A stretch of 43,845 nucleotides of DNA from Lachnospiraceae bacterium (lineage in GTDB: Bacteria > Bacillota > Clostridia > Lachnospirales > Lachnospiraceae), in assembly GCA_017520425.1 (NCBI GenBank), contig JAFXFO010000039.1, positions 1-43,845 on the forward strand. Reading direction: 5' to 3'. Positions 8,100 to 16,292 of the stretch are shown here, piece after piece. A program made the position numbers and the translations under genes. A model generated the notes under the pieces. It was not told where the DNA came from and did not search any database. It saw only the letters and a program-made list of their open reading frames with translations. The number at the start of each line of letters is the position of its first letter. The stretch's first letter is position 1.

Positions 8100-8354
8100 A
8101 TGAAAAAGAGATGGAAGGAATTCAGAGGAGTATTGCTTTTGGGTATGGCCATCGGCTGGTGGGGACTCTGGTACCCGGAGCTGGAGAAGGTGGCAGATAC
8201 CTATGCCATTGTATGGGAAGACGGGACTGTACAGATGTCTTCCGAGCTGTTAGAATATGAGTTTGATGAGACAGATAAGTGTGAAATCCGTATCAGCAGT
8301 AAGTTTTGGAAAATGTTAAAAGAATTTTGGATAGAGGATAATAAACAGCAATGA
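8100..8354 (+). CDS. Small single-pass membrane protein of unknown function
   Basis: The 84-residue product has a basic start (MKKRWKEFRG), one hydrophobic segment (VLLLGMAIGWWGLW), and an acidic tail that looks soluble. A signal anchor is more likely than a cleaved signal because no clear cleavage site follows. GGGAGG at 8088-8093 supports the ATG at 8100; an earlier in-frame codon at 8055 has no ribosome site. Its stop overlaps the murI start by four bases (ATGA), so it is translated together with murI. I do not recognise a family. Confidence 0.75.
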   Translation: MKKRWKEFRGVLLLGMAIGWWGLWYPELEKVADTYAIVWEDGTVQMSSELLEYEFDETDKCEIRISSKFWKMLKEFWIEDNKQQ

Positions 8355-9193
8355 GTTTGGAAACAAATAAAGCCTTTGATGCAAGTGCACCCATAGGAGT
8401 CTTTGACTCCGGTGTTGGGGGATTAACAGTGGTGAAAGAAATCATGCATCAGATGCCAAATGAGAAAATAGTATATTTCGGAGATACGGCAAGGGTGCCC
8501 TACGGCAGCAAGTCGAAGGATACGGTAACCCGTTTTTCCAGGCAGATTGTGCGCTTTTTGGAAAGCTTTGACGTAAAGACCATTGTGGTGGCCTGCAATA
8601 CTGCCAGTGCCTATGCTTTGGAGGAACTGGAGAAGGAAGTATCCATCCCCATCATCGGTGTGGTGAAGCCGGGAGCAAAAGCGGCCAGTGATGTAACCAA
8701 GAACGGTAAGATTGGTGTGATTGCTACGGAAGCCACCATCAGCAGCGGCATTTATAACGAATACATAACCAAATTGAATAAGAATGTGACCATCTACGGA
8801 AAAGCATGTCCCCTGTTTGTACCTTTGGTAGAAGAAGGACTTTTAGAGGATCCGGTGACCGATGAGATTGCCAGAAGATATCTGACGGAACTGATTGATT
8901 TGGATATTGATACCCTGATTTTAGGCTGTACCCATTATCCTTTGATTCGTTCTGCTTTGGGTAAAATCATGGGAGCAGAGGTGAATCTGGTGAATCCTGC
9001 TTACGAGACGGCTTTGGAACTGAAGGAGCTTTTGCAGGAGAAGAACCTTCTCAATGAAAAGCATCCTGCATTGGGAGAGACCCAGTATCAGTTCTTTGTA
9101 AGTGATAAAGCCGAGAAGTTCAAAACCTTTGCCAATTCCATCATCAAGTATGGAATTCTTTCGGCAAAAACCATAAATATTGAGCAATATTAG
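8351..9193 (+). CDS. murI: Glutamate racemase
   Basis: MurI converts L-glutamate to D-glutamate for peptidoglycan. The 280-residue protein shows the entry loop IGVFDSGVGGLTVV (about residues 16-29), DTARVPYGSKS, and the two catalytic cysteines in VVACNTASA (about C82) and ILGCTHYPLI (about C193). The length is normal for the family. Translation is coupled to the small membrane protein upstream by an ATGA overlap, and a DUF1934 gene follows 15 bases later. A cofactor-independent cytoplasmic enzyme is expected. Confidence 0.97.
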   Translation: MSLETNKAFDASAPIGVFDSGVGGLTVVKEIMHQMPNEKIVYFGDTARVPYGSKSKDTVTRFSRQIVRFLESFDVKTIVVACNTASAYALEELEKEVSIPIIGVVKPGAKAASDVTKNGKIGVIATEATISSGIYNEYITKLNKNVTIYGKACPLFVPLVEEGLLEDPVTDEIARRYLTELIDLDIDTLILGCTHYPLIRSALGKIMGAEVNLVNPAYETALELKELLQEKNLLNEKHPALGETQYQFFVSDKAEKFKTFANSIIKYGILSAKTINIEQY

Positions 9194-9208
9194 GAAGAAA
9201 CAGTAAGT

Positions 9209-9634
9209 ATGAATAAAGACGTAACAATTAAGATAAAGGGCGTTCAGAAGTATTCTGAGGAAGAGCGTGTGGAAACGGTGACGGAGGCTGCCGCAGAATA
9301 CTATTTCAGAAACGGCGGACATTTTGTCAAGTTTGAAGAGGAAGCGGAAGGGTTTACGGAGACCAGCAAGTGTTTGTTAAAGGTCAGAGATGACCTTATA
9401 GAAATGACCAAAAAGGGACTGGTGGATTCCCATATGATTTTTGAAGAGGGTAAGCTGCATACCACCAATTACAAGACCCCCTTTGGAGTGATTATGATGG
9501 GAGTGCAGACCAAGCATGTACACATATTTGAAGAAGAGAATGCACTTGCCATTCAGATTGAATATGCACTGGAAGCTCAGGAAGAGCATATGGCAGATTG
9601 CAGTATCCGGATTATGATAAAGAGCAGAAACTAA
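9209..9634 (+). CDS. DUF1934 (YwiB-like) beta-barrel protein
   Basis: The 141-residue protein fits the DUF1934 family: a lipocalin-like or calycin-like small beta barrel seen in Firmicutes next to murI or argS. Typical parts are the opening VTIKIKGVQKY, the central FVKFEEEAEG, and the last third with TPFGVIMMGVQTK followed by alternating hydrophobic strands. No function is established that I can name. It ends the murI transcript and is followed at once by a strong terminator. Confidence 0.85.
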   Translation: MNKDVTIKIKGVQKYSEEERVETVTEAAAEYYFRNGGHFVKFEEEAEGFTETSKCLLKVRDDLIEMTKKGLVDSHMIFEEGKLHTTNYKTPFGVIMMGVQTKHVHIFEEENALAIQIEYALEAQEEHMADCSIRIMIKSRN

Positions 9635-9660
9635 AAAAGAGACCGAAATGGTCTCTTTTT
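9634..9660. terminator. Terminator between convergent genes
   Basis: AAAAAGAGACC (9634-9644) pairs with GGTCTCTTTTT (9650-9660). The A-tract and T-tract make it usable from both sides, ending DUF1934 on plus and the gene at 9667 on minus. Confidence 0.85.
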
Positions 9661-9666
9661 GTTTGC

Positions 9667-10131
9667 TTACTTAATGGGCTTTGCGCCTGCCTTTTCCTGA
9701 GCGGCTTCCAAAGCACGTTTGAAACGACTTTTCTTCTTTACGGGTAAGGGTTCGTTCTTTCCGTGAAGTCCCTTTACTCCAAGCACATAAATACCGCTGA
9801 CAACAGCTTTTACTTCCTTCTTCACAGGTACGGTATCAAAGATTTTCTCGTCGCAAATCAGTGACATAATCTGGGGACCAACCTTCGCCTTGATAATGGG
9901 AAGTTTGGAATTACGCATCAGCTTGGGTGCCTGCTCCATTACAACGGAGGGAAGTCCGGCATCTTTCAGTTTCATTCGCTTCTTATCAATAATCAGCATG
10001 GATACGGTCTGCTTAGATTGCTCCAGCATAGCCTGCTGTTCTGCCTGCTTCTTCTGCGCTTTCTTGCCCAAGAAATACAGTATGATAAAGAATATCACGA
10101 TAATGAGCAAGACGATTAGAAATACCTTCAT
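9667..10131 (-). CDS. Small membrane-anchored protein, unknown family
   Basis: The product starts MKVFLIVLLIIVIFFIILYF, an uninterrupted hydrophobic anchor, then a basic stretch (GKKAQKKQAEQQ) that should face the cytoplasm. A predicted mixed domain of about 110 residues follows. The C-terminus is Lys/Arg-rich. On the minus strand GGGAGG lies about 9 bases before the ATG at 10131, so I do not use the earlier in-frame codon at 10191. The result is 154 residues. No domain is recognised. It is transcribed alone, divergent from cardiolipin synthase. Confidence 0.7.
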   Translation of the reverse strand: MKVFLIVLLIIVIFFIILYFLGKKAQKKQAEQQAMLEQSKQTVSMLIIDKKRMKLKDAGLPSVVMEQAPKLMRNSKLPIIKAKVGPQIMSLICDEKIFDTVPVKKEVKAVVSGIYVLGVKGLHGKNEPLPVKKKSRFKRALEAAQEKAGAKPIK

Positions 10132-10314
10132 GTATATATCCTCCCGGTCTGTCTTTTTATTTCTTACCAATTTTAACATTCTTTTCCACATTAGGCAACC
10201 AAGAAATTATCTTTTTAGAGTATTTTAAGAGATTTTTGGAATAGTATAGTATGAAAACATAATAGACATGCCGTGGCAATCCTGCGGATACATGTGGTGT
10301 AAGAAGAGGTGCAT

Positions 10315-11787
10315 ATGGGGGAAGTGCTGGAGGCCGGTAGGCAATTGTTACTGTTTCTGACAGGCAATATATTAGCCATAAATACAATATTTGCCATTGT
10401 GGTGGTATTTTTTGAAAGACGCAGCCCCAAAAGTGTATGGGCCTGGTTGTTGCTTTTGTATTTCCTGCCCATAGTGGGATTTTTGTTTTATCTCCTGTTG
10501 GGAATGGATCTGCATAAGAGAAAACTGTTTTGTATCAAGGGAGTAACGGACAGTGTGCAGGAGGCTGCCGGTAAACAGGCGCGGAGTCTGAAAAGTATGG
10601 ACTTGGAGCAGCTGGAACCACATTTGGAGACCTACCGGGAATTGATTTTGTATAATCTGAAGGCGGCGGATGCAGTACTTACCGGAGACAATGATATCGA
10701 TATTTTTACTGACGGCAATAAGTTGTTTGATGCGATTTTGCAGGATTTGGAGCAGGCAAAATGGTTTATTCATATACAGTATTATATTATCAAAAATGAT
10801 GTGTTGTTTGAGCGTATGCGCGAGGTGTTGGTACGAAAAGCAGCAGAAGGTGTGGAGGTGCGGATTCTTTATGACGGCATGGGCTGTCGGAGTGTCAGTC
10901 ATAGATTTTGGCATGCCTGCAATGCCCAAGGGTTGGAAACGGCAGAGTTTTTTCCCGCATTGTTTCGAAGAGTCCATTTGCGTATGAATTACCGTAACCA
11001 CAGAAAGATACTGATTGTGGACAATGAGGTGGCTTATGTGGGGGGATTTAATATCGGCAGGGAGTATGTGGATTTGGATGAGAAACTGGGACATTGGAGG
11101 GATACCCAGCTTCGGATTTTCGGCTCCGCTACTTTAAGTCTTCAGCTTCGATTTCTGTTGGATTGGAATTATGCATCGAAAAAAAATCTGTTTGGAGATC
11201 CTAAGTATTATACGGAGACTTCCTATGGGAAGAGGGATTTTTGTAAGGTGCAAATTATTGCAAGCGGCCCGGACCATAAGGGGCAGACCATCCGGGACAA
11301 TTATTTGAGTCTGATTTATAAGGCGAAAAAGAGTATCTATATCCAAACACCCTATTTTATTCCTGATGAGGCAGTGTTGGATGCACTGAGGATGGCAGTG
11401 TTGGCAGGGGTGGAGGTGAATATCATGATTCCCTGTAAGCCGGACCACATGTTTGTATATTGGGCCACTTATTCCTATATAGGGGATTTGGTGATGGCGG
11501 GCGCAAACTGCTATACCTATGATAAGGGTTTCCTGCATGCCAAGGGGATGATTGCGGACGGAAGGGTATTCTGCTACGGTACGGCGAATTTGGATATTCG
11601 CAGTTTTGCCCTGAATTTTGAAGTCAATGCGGTGGTGTATGATGAAGGAAAAGCAAAGGAGATGGAAGAATACTTTAAGCAGGATATGAAGGATTGTACA
11701 AAGATAACGAAAGAAGAGTATGCAAGCAGGCCCCCGATGATCCGATTAAAGGAGCAGATTTGCAGATTGTTATCGCCTCTTTTGTGA
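10315..11787 (+). CDS. cls: Cardiolipin synthase, phospholipase D type
   Basis: The enzyme joins two phosphatidylglycerol molecules to make cardiolipin at the membrane. Two N-terminal transmembrane segments (LFLTGNILAINTIFAIVVVFF and WAWLLLLYFLPIVGFLFYLLL) are followed by two PLD domains. The first has the HKD motif NHRKILIVDNEVAYVGGFN and the second FLHAKGMIADGRVFCYGTANLD, so both catalytic histidine-lysine-aspartate sets are present. The length of 490 residues is usual. AGAGGT before the ATG at 10315 decides the start over a GTG two codons earlier. No partner gene is adjacent on the same strand. Confidence 0.95.
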   Translation: MGEVLEAGRQLLLFLTGNILAINTIFAIVVVFFERRSPKSVWAWLLLLYFLPIVGFLFYLLLGMDLHKRKLFCIKGVTDSVQEAAGKQARSLKSMDLEQLEPHLETYRELILYNLKAADAVLTGDNDIDIFTDGNKLFDAILQDLEQAKWFIHIQYYIIKNDVLFERMREVLVRKAAEGVEVRILYDGMGCRSVSHRFWHACNAQGLETAEFFPALFRRVHLRMNYRNHRKILIVDNEVAYVGGFNIGREYVDLDEKLGHWRDTQLRIFGSATLSLQLRFLLDWNYASKKNLFGDPKYYTETSYGKRDFCKVQIIASGPDHKGQTIRDNYLSLIYKAKKSIYIQTPYFIPDEAVLDALRMAVLAGVEVNIMIPCKPDHMFVYWATYSYIGDLVMAGANCYTYDKGFLHAKGMIADGRVFCYGTANLDIRSFALNFEVNAVVYDEGKAKEMEEYFKQDMKDCTKITKEEYASRPPMIRLKEQICRLLSPLL

Positions 11788-11854
11788 AATACACGGAAAA
11801 TTCATAAGTTTTTTTCATAAAATGCTTTCAATGCGCGGGAGTTTGTGGTATAAA

Positions 11855-11888
11855 TAACTTTATGTAACTATATTTTATGATAAAGTTA
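11855..11888. promoter_or_regulatory. Inverted repeat upstream of the trigger-factor-like gene
   Basis: TAACTTTAT (11855-11863) and ATAAAGTTA (11880-11888) form a perfect 9-base inverted repeat with a 16-base gap, 35 bases before the start codon. It could be an operator or an mRNA leader hairpin. No T-tract follows, so it is not a classical terminator. Confidence 0.35.
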
Positions 11889-11922
11889 GATATGATAGCT
11901 TGTTTTAGGAGTGTTGTGTTGT

Positions 11923-12975
11923 ATGAAGAAGAAATTGAATTTATTAGGAATTATGTTAATATTGGCAGCTATGCTGGCGGGGTGCGGAGATAAGAATGTG
12001 GAGTATGCCCAAAAGCTGAAGGTAGAGGATTATGTTACTTTAGGCGAGTATAAGGGATTGGCTGTAACAGCACCTGCTATAGTTGTGGATGAAAAAGAAA
12101 AAGAGCAGGTAAAGCACGAGTTATATAATCAGTATATCACCAAGGATAATTATGGTGTTACGGATGGTACCGTTAAGGATGGAGACTATGTCAATATCGA
12201 TTACGAAGGTAAGAAGGATGGTGTGGCATTTGAAGGCGGTACCGCACAGAATCAGCAGCTGGGTATCGGAACCAATGCGTTCATACCCGGCTTTGAAGCA
12301 GGACTGGTAGGCGTAAAGGCCGGACAGACTGTGGACTTGACATTAACCTTTCCGGAAACTTACAGCAATGCAGAGCTGGCAGGTCAGGAAACCGTGTTTA
12401 CCGTAACCGTGAATTTTATTTATCCTGAGTTCAAGGATGAAATCGTAGCTTCTTTTGGAGAGACGGCTTTCAAGAATGTGGAAGAGTTAGATGCGTATGT
12501 TCAGAAGTATCTGGAATCTCTTTCCAAGAGCAATCAAGACTATATTGTTGAGAATTCTGTACTTTCACAGTTTATGAATAATTGTACGTTCCAGAAAGAT
12601 ATGCCGGAGGGACTTATATCCAAGTATCGTGTACGTCTGATGGAAAATATCCAGGCAGAAGCTTCCTATTATGGTATGGATGCAGATGGTTATTGTCAGA
12701 TTGTTTTTGGAACACCACTGTCTGACTATTTAGATAAGTATGCTGTAGAAACGGCAAAACAGATGGTTGCGATGGTAGCTTTGGCAAAGCAGGAAGGTTT
12801 GCTTAAGGCTGATAAGGATTTAGATGCGGCAATCCAGCAGGCAGCTACCGATGCAGGATATACAGATGTGAAGGAATTCATGGGTGAGAATACCGGTGAT
12901 GCTTATGCAGAGGCATTTGCATTTGAAGATGCGTTGGAATTTTTGGTAAATAACGCAGTGATTACCGTAGAATAA
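11923..12975 (+). CDS. Trigger-factor-like FKBP prolyl isomerase lipoprotein
   Basis: The N-terminus ([21 protein letters not shown]) is a lipoprotein signal with lipobox LAGC. An FKBP-type domain follows (about residues 80-165: [43 protein letters not shown]), then a helical region with the layout of the trigger factor C-terminal chaperone arms. The ribosome-binding N domain of true trigger factor is missing and replaced by the lipid anchor. I infer an extracytoplasmic folding factor, comparable in role to PrsA. TAGGAGT before the ATG at 11923 supports this start (350 residues). It is monocistronic or lies just ahead of asnS, 20 bases downstream. Confidence 0.88.
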   Translation: MKKKLNLLGIMLILAAMLAGCGDKNVEYAQKLKVEDYVTLGEYKGLAVTAPAIVVDEKEKEQVKHELYNQYITKDNYGVTDGTVKDGDYVNIDYEGKKDGVAFEGGTAQNQQLGIGTNAFIPGFEAGLVGVKAGQTVDLTLTFPETYSNAELAGQETVFTVTVNFIYPEFKDEIVASFGETAFKNVEELDAYVQKYLESLSKSNQDYIVENSVLSQFMNNCTFQKDMPEGLISKYRVRLMENIQAEASYYGMDADGYCQIVFGTPLSDYLDKYAVETAKQMVAMVALAKQEGLLKADKDLDAAIQQAATDAGYTDVKEFMGENTGDAYAEAFAFEDALEFLVNNAVITVE

Positions 12976-12995
12976 ATGGTTTGGAGGAAACAAAT

Positions 12996-14390
12996 ATGAT
13001 GAAATTAACAGATATAAAGGATTTATTTCGCAACCGCGAAGCATATATTGGCAAAGAAGTAACCGTAGGTGGCTGGGTCAGAAGCAACCGTGACAGCAAG
13101 AATTTCGGATTTTTGGTTATCAACGACGGAACTTTCTTTGAAGCATTACAGGTAGTATACGGCGACCAGCTGGCAAACTTTACAGAGCTTTGCAAGATTA
13201 ACGTAGGTGCAGCTTTAGTCATCAGAGGAACCATCGTGGAAACCCCTCAGGCCAAGCAGCCTTTTGAAATGCAGGCTTTGGAGGTAATTGTAGAAGGTCC
13301 TTCCTCTGCAGATTATCCTTTGCAGAAGAAGCGACACAGCTTTGAATATTTGAGAACCATTTCTCACTTACGTCCCAGAACCAACACCTTCCAGGCAGTG
13401 TTCCGTGTACGTTCTTTGATTGCTTATGCGATTCACAACTTCTTCATGGAAAGAGGCTTCGTATATGTGCACACACCCATTATCACAGGCAGTGACTGTG
13501 AGGGTGCAGGTGAAATGTTCCAGGTAACCACCATGGATTTGAACAACTTGCCTAAGACCGAGGACGGCAAAGTAGACTTCTCTCAGGACTTCTTTAACAA
13601 GCCTACCAACTTGACCGTAAGCGGACAGTTAAACGTAGAAACCTATGCATTTGCATTTAAGAATGTATATACCTTCGGACCCACCTTCCGTGCAGAAAAC
13701 TCTAACACCACCCGCCATGCGGCTGAGTTCTGGATGATTGAGCCGGAGATGGCTTTTGCAGATTTGAAGGATGATATGATTTTGGCGGAGAGTATGTTAA
13801 AGTACGTGATTCGTTATGTATTGGAGAACGCTCCCGAAGAAATGAACTTCTTCAACCAGTTTGTAGATAAGGGATTAATCGAAAGATTGAACCATGTAGT
13901 AAACTCTGACTTCGGTCATGTAACCTATACAGAAGCTATCGAAATCTTAGAAAAGAACAATGATAAGTTTGATTACAAGGTATTCTGGGGATGCGATTTG
14001 CAGACCGAGCATGAAAGATACCTGACCGAGCAGGAATTTAAGCGTCCTGTATTCGTGACCGATTATCCTAAGGAAATCAAGGCATTCTACATGAAGCTGA
14101 ACGAGGACGGCAAGACCGTAGCAGCGATGGACTGTCTGGTACCCGGTATCGGTGAAATCATCGGCGGTAGCCAGCGTGAGGATAAGTTGGAGCTTCTGGA
14201 GCAGAGAATGGATGAGCTGGGTCTCAATAAGGAAGACTATGACTTCTATTTAGACTTGCGCAGATACGGCTCCGTACGTCATGCAGGTTTCGGACTTGGC
14301 TTCGAAAGATGTGTAATGTACCTGACCGGTATGAGCAACATCAGGGACGTACTTCCCTTCCCTCGTACCGTAAATAACTGCGAGTTATAA
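12996..14390 (+). CDS. asnS: Asparaginyl-tRNA synthetase
   Basis: AsnS charges tRNA-Asn. The protein has the N-terminal OB-fold anticodon domain ([24 protein letters not shown], about residues 18-41) and a class IIb catalytic core with motif 2 ([22 protein letters not shown]) and motif 3 near the end ([15 protein letters not shown]). The sequence ends RTVNNCEL, close to the typical PR(T/Y)P..CEF tail of AsnRS. GGAGG at 12983-12987 lies 8 bases before the ATG at 12996, giving 464 residues. No T-box leader is visible in the 20-base gap, so it is either read through from the upstream gene or uses a promoter inside it. Confidence 0.97.
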   Translation: MMKLTDIKDLFRNREAYIGKEVTVGGWVRSNRDSKNFGFLVINDGTFFEALQVVYGDQLANFTELCKINVGAALVIRGTIVETPQAKQPFEMQALEVIVEGPSSADYPLQKKRHSFEYLRTISHLRPRTNTFQAVFRVRSLIAYAIHNFFMERGFVYVHTPIITGSDCEGAGEMFQVTTMDLNNLPKTEDGKVDFSQDFFNKPTNLTVSGQLNVETYAFAFKNVYTFGPTFRAENSNTTRHAAEFWMIEPEMAFADLKDDMILAESMLKYVIRYVLENAPEEMNFFNQFVDKGLIERLNHVVNSDFGHVTYTEAIEILEKNNDKFDYKVFWGCDLQTEHERYLTEQEFKRPVFVTDYPKEIKAFYMKLNEDGKTVAAMDCLVPGIGEIIGGSQREDKLELLEQRMDELGLNKEDYDFYLDLRRYGSVRHAGFGLGFERCVMYLTGMSNIRDVLPFPRTVNNCEL

Positions 14391-14400
14391 GAAATAACAA

Positions 14401-14431
14401 GGGTTGACCATTAAGCGGTCAGCCCTTTTTT
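14401..14431 (+). terminator. Rho-independent terminator after asnS
   Basis: GGGTTGACC (14401-14409) pairs with GGTCAGCCC (14417-14425, one G-T pair) and is followed by six T residues. Confidence 0.9.
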
Positions 14432-14554
14432 ATGTTGCGGAAATATTAAGAAATTTTTACAGATATTGGGGTTAAAATCAGAGGATAAATGTGGTATACT
14501 GATATTGTGGATTTGACGGTAAGTTCAGTTGATATACATAAAGGATATATATAT

Positions 14555-15757
14555 ATGAAATCGATTAAAAAGCGTTTGAAGAATTGTATATTGTGCGGCG
14601 TCCTGGTGCTGGGATTATTTACGGCACCAATCATGGATGCTTATGCAGACCGAACCATTGATGAGGTGCAGGACTCTATCGACCATCAGAAGGAAGTCAT
14701 TGAGGACATCAATGATGAGATTGATGCCCTGGAGGGTGAACAAGATATCCTTTTGGAGCAGATGGATGACTTAAATGCGGAGATCATCAATGTGATGACC
14801 AGTATTGACATGCTGACGGATGAGATTGCGCAAAAGGAGCAGGATATCAAGGCTACTCAAGCTGAGTACAAGGAAGCACAAAAGGTAGAAGAACAGCAGA
14901 GAGAAGCCATGAGCATACAAGTGAAGATGATGTACGAGGGCGGCAAGACCACATGGTTTAATCAGCTTTTAAGGAGTAGCAGTTTTTCGGATATGCTGAA
15001 CAACCTGACCTATACGGAAAGTGTATTGGATTACAGCAACAATATGTTGGAGAAATATGAAGCGGCGAAGAATCAGGTACACGATTTGTGGGACAAGCTG
15101 GAAGCGGAGAAGAAGGACTTGCAGAGTCAGAAGAAGGACCTGGAGGACCAGAAGCAGTACTGTGACGAGCTGATGGCCCAACTGAAGGACCAATCAGACA
15201 ATTACGATGCTCTGATTGCTCAGGCTGAGAAGGAAGCCAAGGCAGCAAAGAAACTGCTGCAGGAGGAACAGAAAGTATTAAAGAAGCTGAAGGATGAGGA
15301 AAAGCGTCGCCAGGAGGAAGAGCGACGTCGCCAGGAAGCTTTGAACAAGACCTATGAAACCACCAGCTATACCCAGATTGTAGATGCTGCCAGCGGTAGT
15401 GATATCGGTAAGAAGATTGCAAAATATGGCTTACAGTATGTGGGCAATAAATATGTATACGGTGGTACCAGCCTGACCAATGGTGTGGATTGCTCCGGTT
15501 TTACATACAGAGTATACGAGGCCTTTGGATATACCCTTCCCCGTACATCCTATGCCCAAAGAAGTGCCGGAAGAGCCGTGGACTATGCAGATGCCCAGCC
15601 CGGTGATTTAATCATGTACAGCGGCCATGTAGGCATCTATATCGGTGATGGACAAATCGTACACGCCAGTAACAGTAAGCCCTATCCCAAGGGCGGTATT
15701 AAGGTCAATAAGGCCACCTACCGAAAGATTATCGGTGTAAGAAGAATTGTGGATTAA
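14555..15757 (+). CDS. Secreted coiled-coil NlpC/P60 peptidoglycan hydrolase
   Basis: A signal peptide (MKSIKKRLKNCILCGVLVLGLF... ending AYA before DRTIDEV) is followed by a long coiled coil (about residues 35-260, rich in Glu, Lys, Gln and Asp). The C-terminal NlpC/P60 domain of about 115 residues carries the catalytic cysteine in GVDCSGFTYRVYEAFG and the histidine in GHVGIYIGDGQIVHASN. This is the layout of PcsB-, CwlO- and SagA-like hydrolases that cut stem peptides and are controlled through their coiled coil. AAGGAT before the ATG at 14555 decides the start (400 residues). It is a single gene between two terminators. Confidence 0.93.
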   Translation: MKSIKKRLKNCILCGVLVLGLFTAPIMDAYADRTIDEVQDSIDHQKEVIEDINDEIDALEGEQDILLEQMDDLNAEIINVMTSIDMLTDEIAQKEQDIKATQAEYKEAQKVEEQQREAMSIQVKMMYEGGKTTWFNQLLRSSSFSDMLNNLTYTESVLDYSNNMLEKYEAAKNQVHDLWDKLEAEKKDLQSQKKDLEDQKQYCDELMAQLKDQSDNYDALIAQAEKEAKAAKKLLQEEQKVLKKLKDEEKRRQEEERRRQEALNKTYETTSYTQIVDAASGSDIGKKIAKYGLQYVGNKYVYGGTSLTNGVDCSGFTYRVYEAFGYTLPRTSYAQRSAGRAVDYADAQPGDLIMYSGHVGIYIGDGQIVHASNSKPYPKGGIKVNKATYRKIIGVRRIVD

Positions 15758-15763
15758 AAGATA

Positions 15764-15798
15764 AGTGGAAGTGCCGTTTAGGGACTTCCGCTTTTTTT
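15764..15798 (+). terminator. Rho-independent terminator
   Basis: AGTGGAAGT and the facing ACTTCCGCT (around 15764-15772 and 15784-15792) form a stem with a small interior mismatch, followed by seven T residues. Confidence 0.85.
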
Positions 15799-15823
15799 AG
15801 TCCGTGATAGTGCGTTGTTGAGT

Positions 15824-15871
15824 GCAGTACAACTACTGCGTCATTGTATATAAGTGTGAGAGTGATATGAT
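15824..15871 (+). promoter_or_regulatory. Promoter region with small inverted repeat
   Basis: GCAGTA-CAAC-TACTGC (15824-15839) is a perfect 6-base inverted repeat. It lies just upstream of a weak promoter candidate, TTGTAT (15844-15849), 16 bases, TATGAT (15866-15871). It precedes the deleted XRE gene and may be the relic of its operator. Confidence 0.35.
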
Positions 15872-15901
15872 TTAGATAAAATCAATCACAAGGAGGACAA
15901 T

Positions 15902-16033
15902 ATGTTACACTTACCGGAAAATTTGAAAAAGTATCGTATGATGAAAAATCTGACCCGGGAGGATGTTATTACCTTTTTGCCTGCATTGGCCAATATATTT
16001 GAGACCAGTGTTGATTTGTTGCTGGGTGAATAG
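15902..16033 (+). pseudogene. XRE regulator with internal in-frame deletion
   Basis: AAGGAGG precedes an ATG that opens a 43-codon frame. The first half (MLHLPENLKKYRMMKNLTREDV) is the start of a Cro/C1-type helix-turn-helix, up to the first helix of the motif. The second half (FLPALANIFETSVDLLLGE) is the end of the same domain. The segment that should join them, normally a recognition helix and the Q..S.WE..... linker of about 20 residues, is absent. The frame is intact, so a short peptide may still be made, but it cannot form the DNA-binding fold. I read it as a decayed regulator. Confidence 0.6.
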
Positions 16034-16054
16034 AACCGGATGAATAATTTTGTG

Positions 16055-16084
16055 TTGACAAATAGAAAATGTCGGTGTTAGAAT
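16055..16084 (+). promoter_or_regulatory. Promoter for the leader and MetRS-like gene
   Basis: TTGACA (16055-16060), an 18-base spacer and TAGAAT (16079-16084) lie ahead of a leader of about 200 bases that holds a short ORF and a strong hairpin. Confidence 0.7.
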
Positions 16085-16111
16085 GACTAAAAACAAAGGA
16101 AGGATGAGCCC

Positions 16112-16201
16112 ATGAGAGAAGTATCAATCAGCATGAACAGAATGAACCAGCAACAGCAGCTTATTGTGAAAACATACAATGGGCTTTTTGTGTTGAGTTA
16201 A
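16112..16201 (+). CDS. Candidate 29-codon leader peptide
   Basis: An AAAGGAAGGA site (16096-16105) stands before an ATG that opens a 29-codon frame: MREVSISMNRMNQQQQLIVK and nine more residues ending VLS. It contains three methionines, counting the start, and a run of four glutamines. It sits in the 5' leader of a MetRS-like gene. AGCCCAT (16107-16113) overlaps its start codon and can pair with ATGGGCT (16179-16185), which runs into a T-tract. A translation-coupled attenuator is one reading; a chance ORF is another. Confidence 0.4.
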   Translation: MREVSISMNRMNQQQQLIVKTYNGLFVLS

Positions 16202-16235
16202 TAACAAGTATCTTTCCGAGATAGTTAGAATTTAG

Positions 16236-16265
16236 CGGCCGAAAGCTCAATTGAGTTTTCGGCCG
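16236..16265 (+). promoter_or_regulatory. Strong hairpin in the MetRS-like leader
   Basis: CGGCCGAAAGCTCAA (16236-16250) is mirrored by TTGAGTTTTCGGCCG (16251-16265), giving an uninterrupted stem with one G-T pair around a central AATT. Only a weak T-rich stretch follows, so it is an imperfect terminator. It ends 10 bases before the ribosome site at 16276-16283. No T-box consensus sequence was found here. Confidence 0.65.
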
Positions 16266-16292
16266 TTCTGTCTTTAAAGGAGGAAATAGTGT

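Noticed and set aside
16085-16292. T-box riboswitch in front of the MetRS-like gene
   Set aside because: The conserved AGGGTGGnACCGCG segment and a specifier-loop layout are not present. The hairpin here is an unrelated structure.
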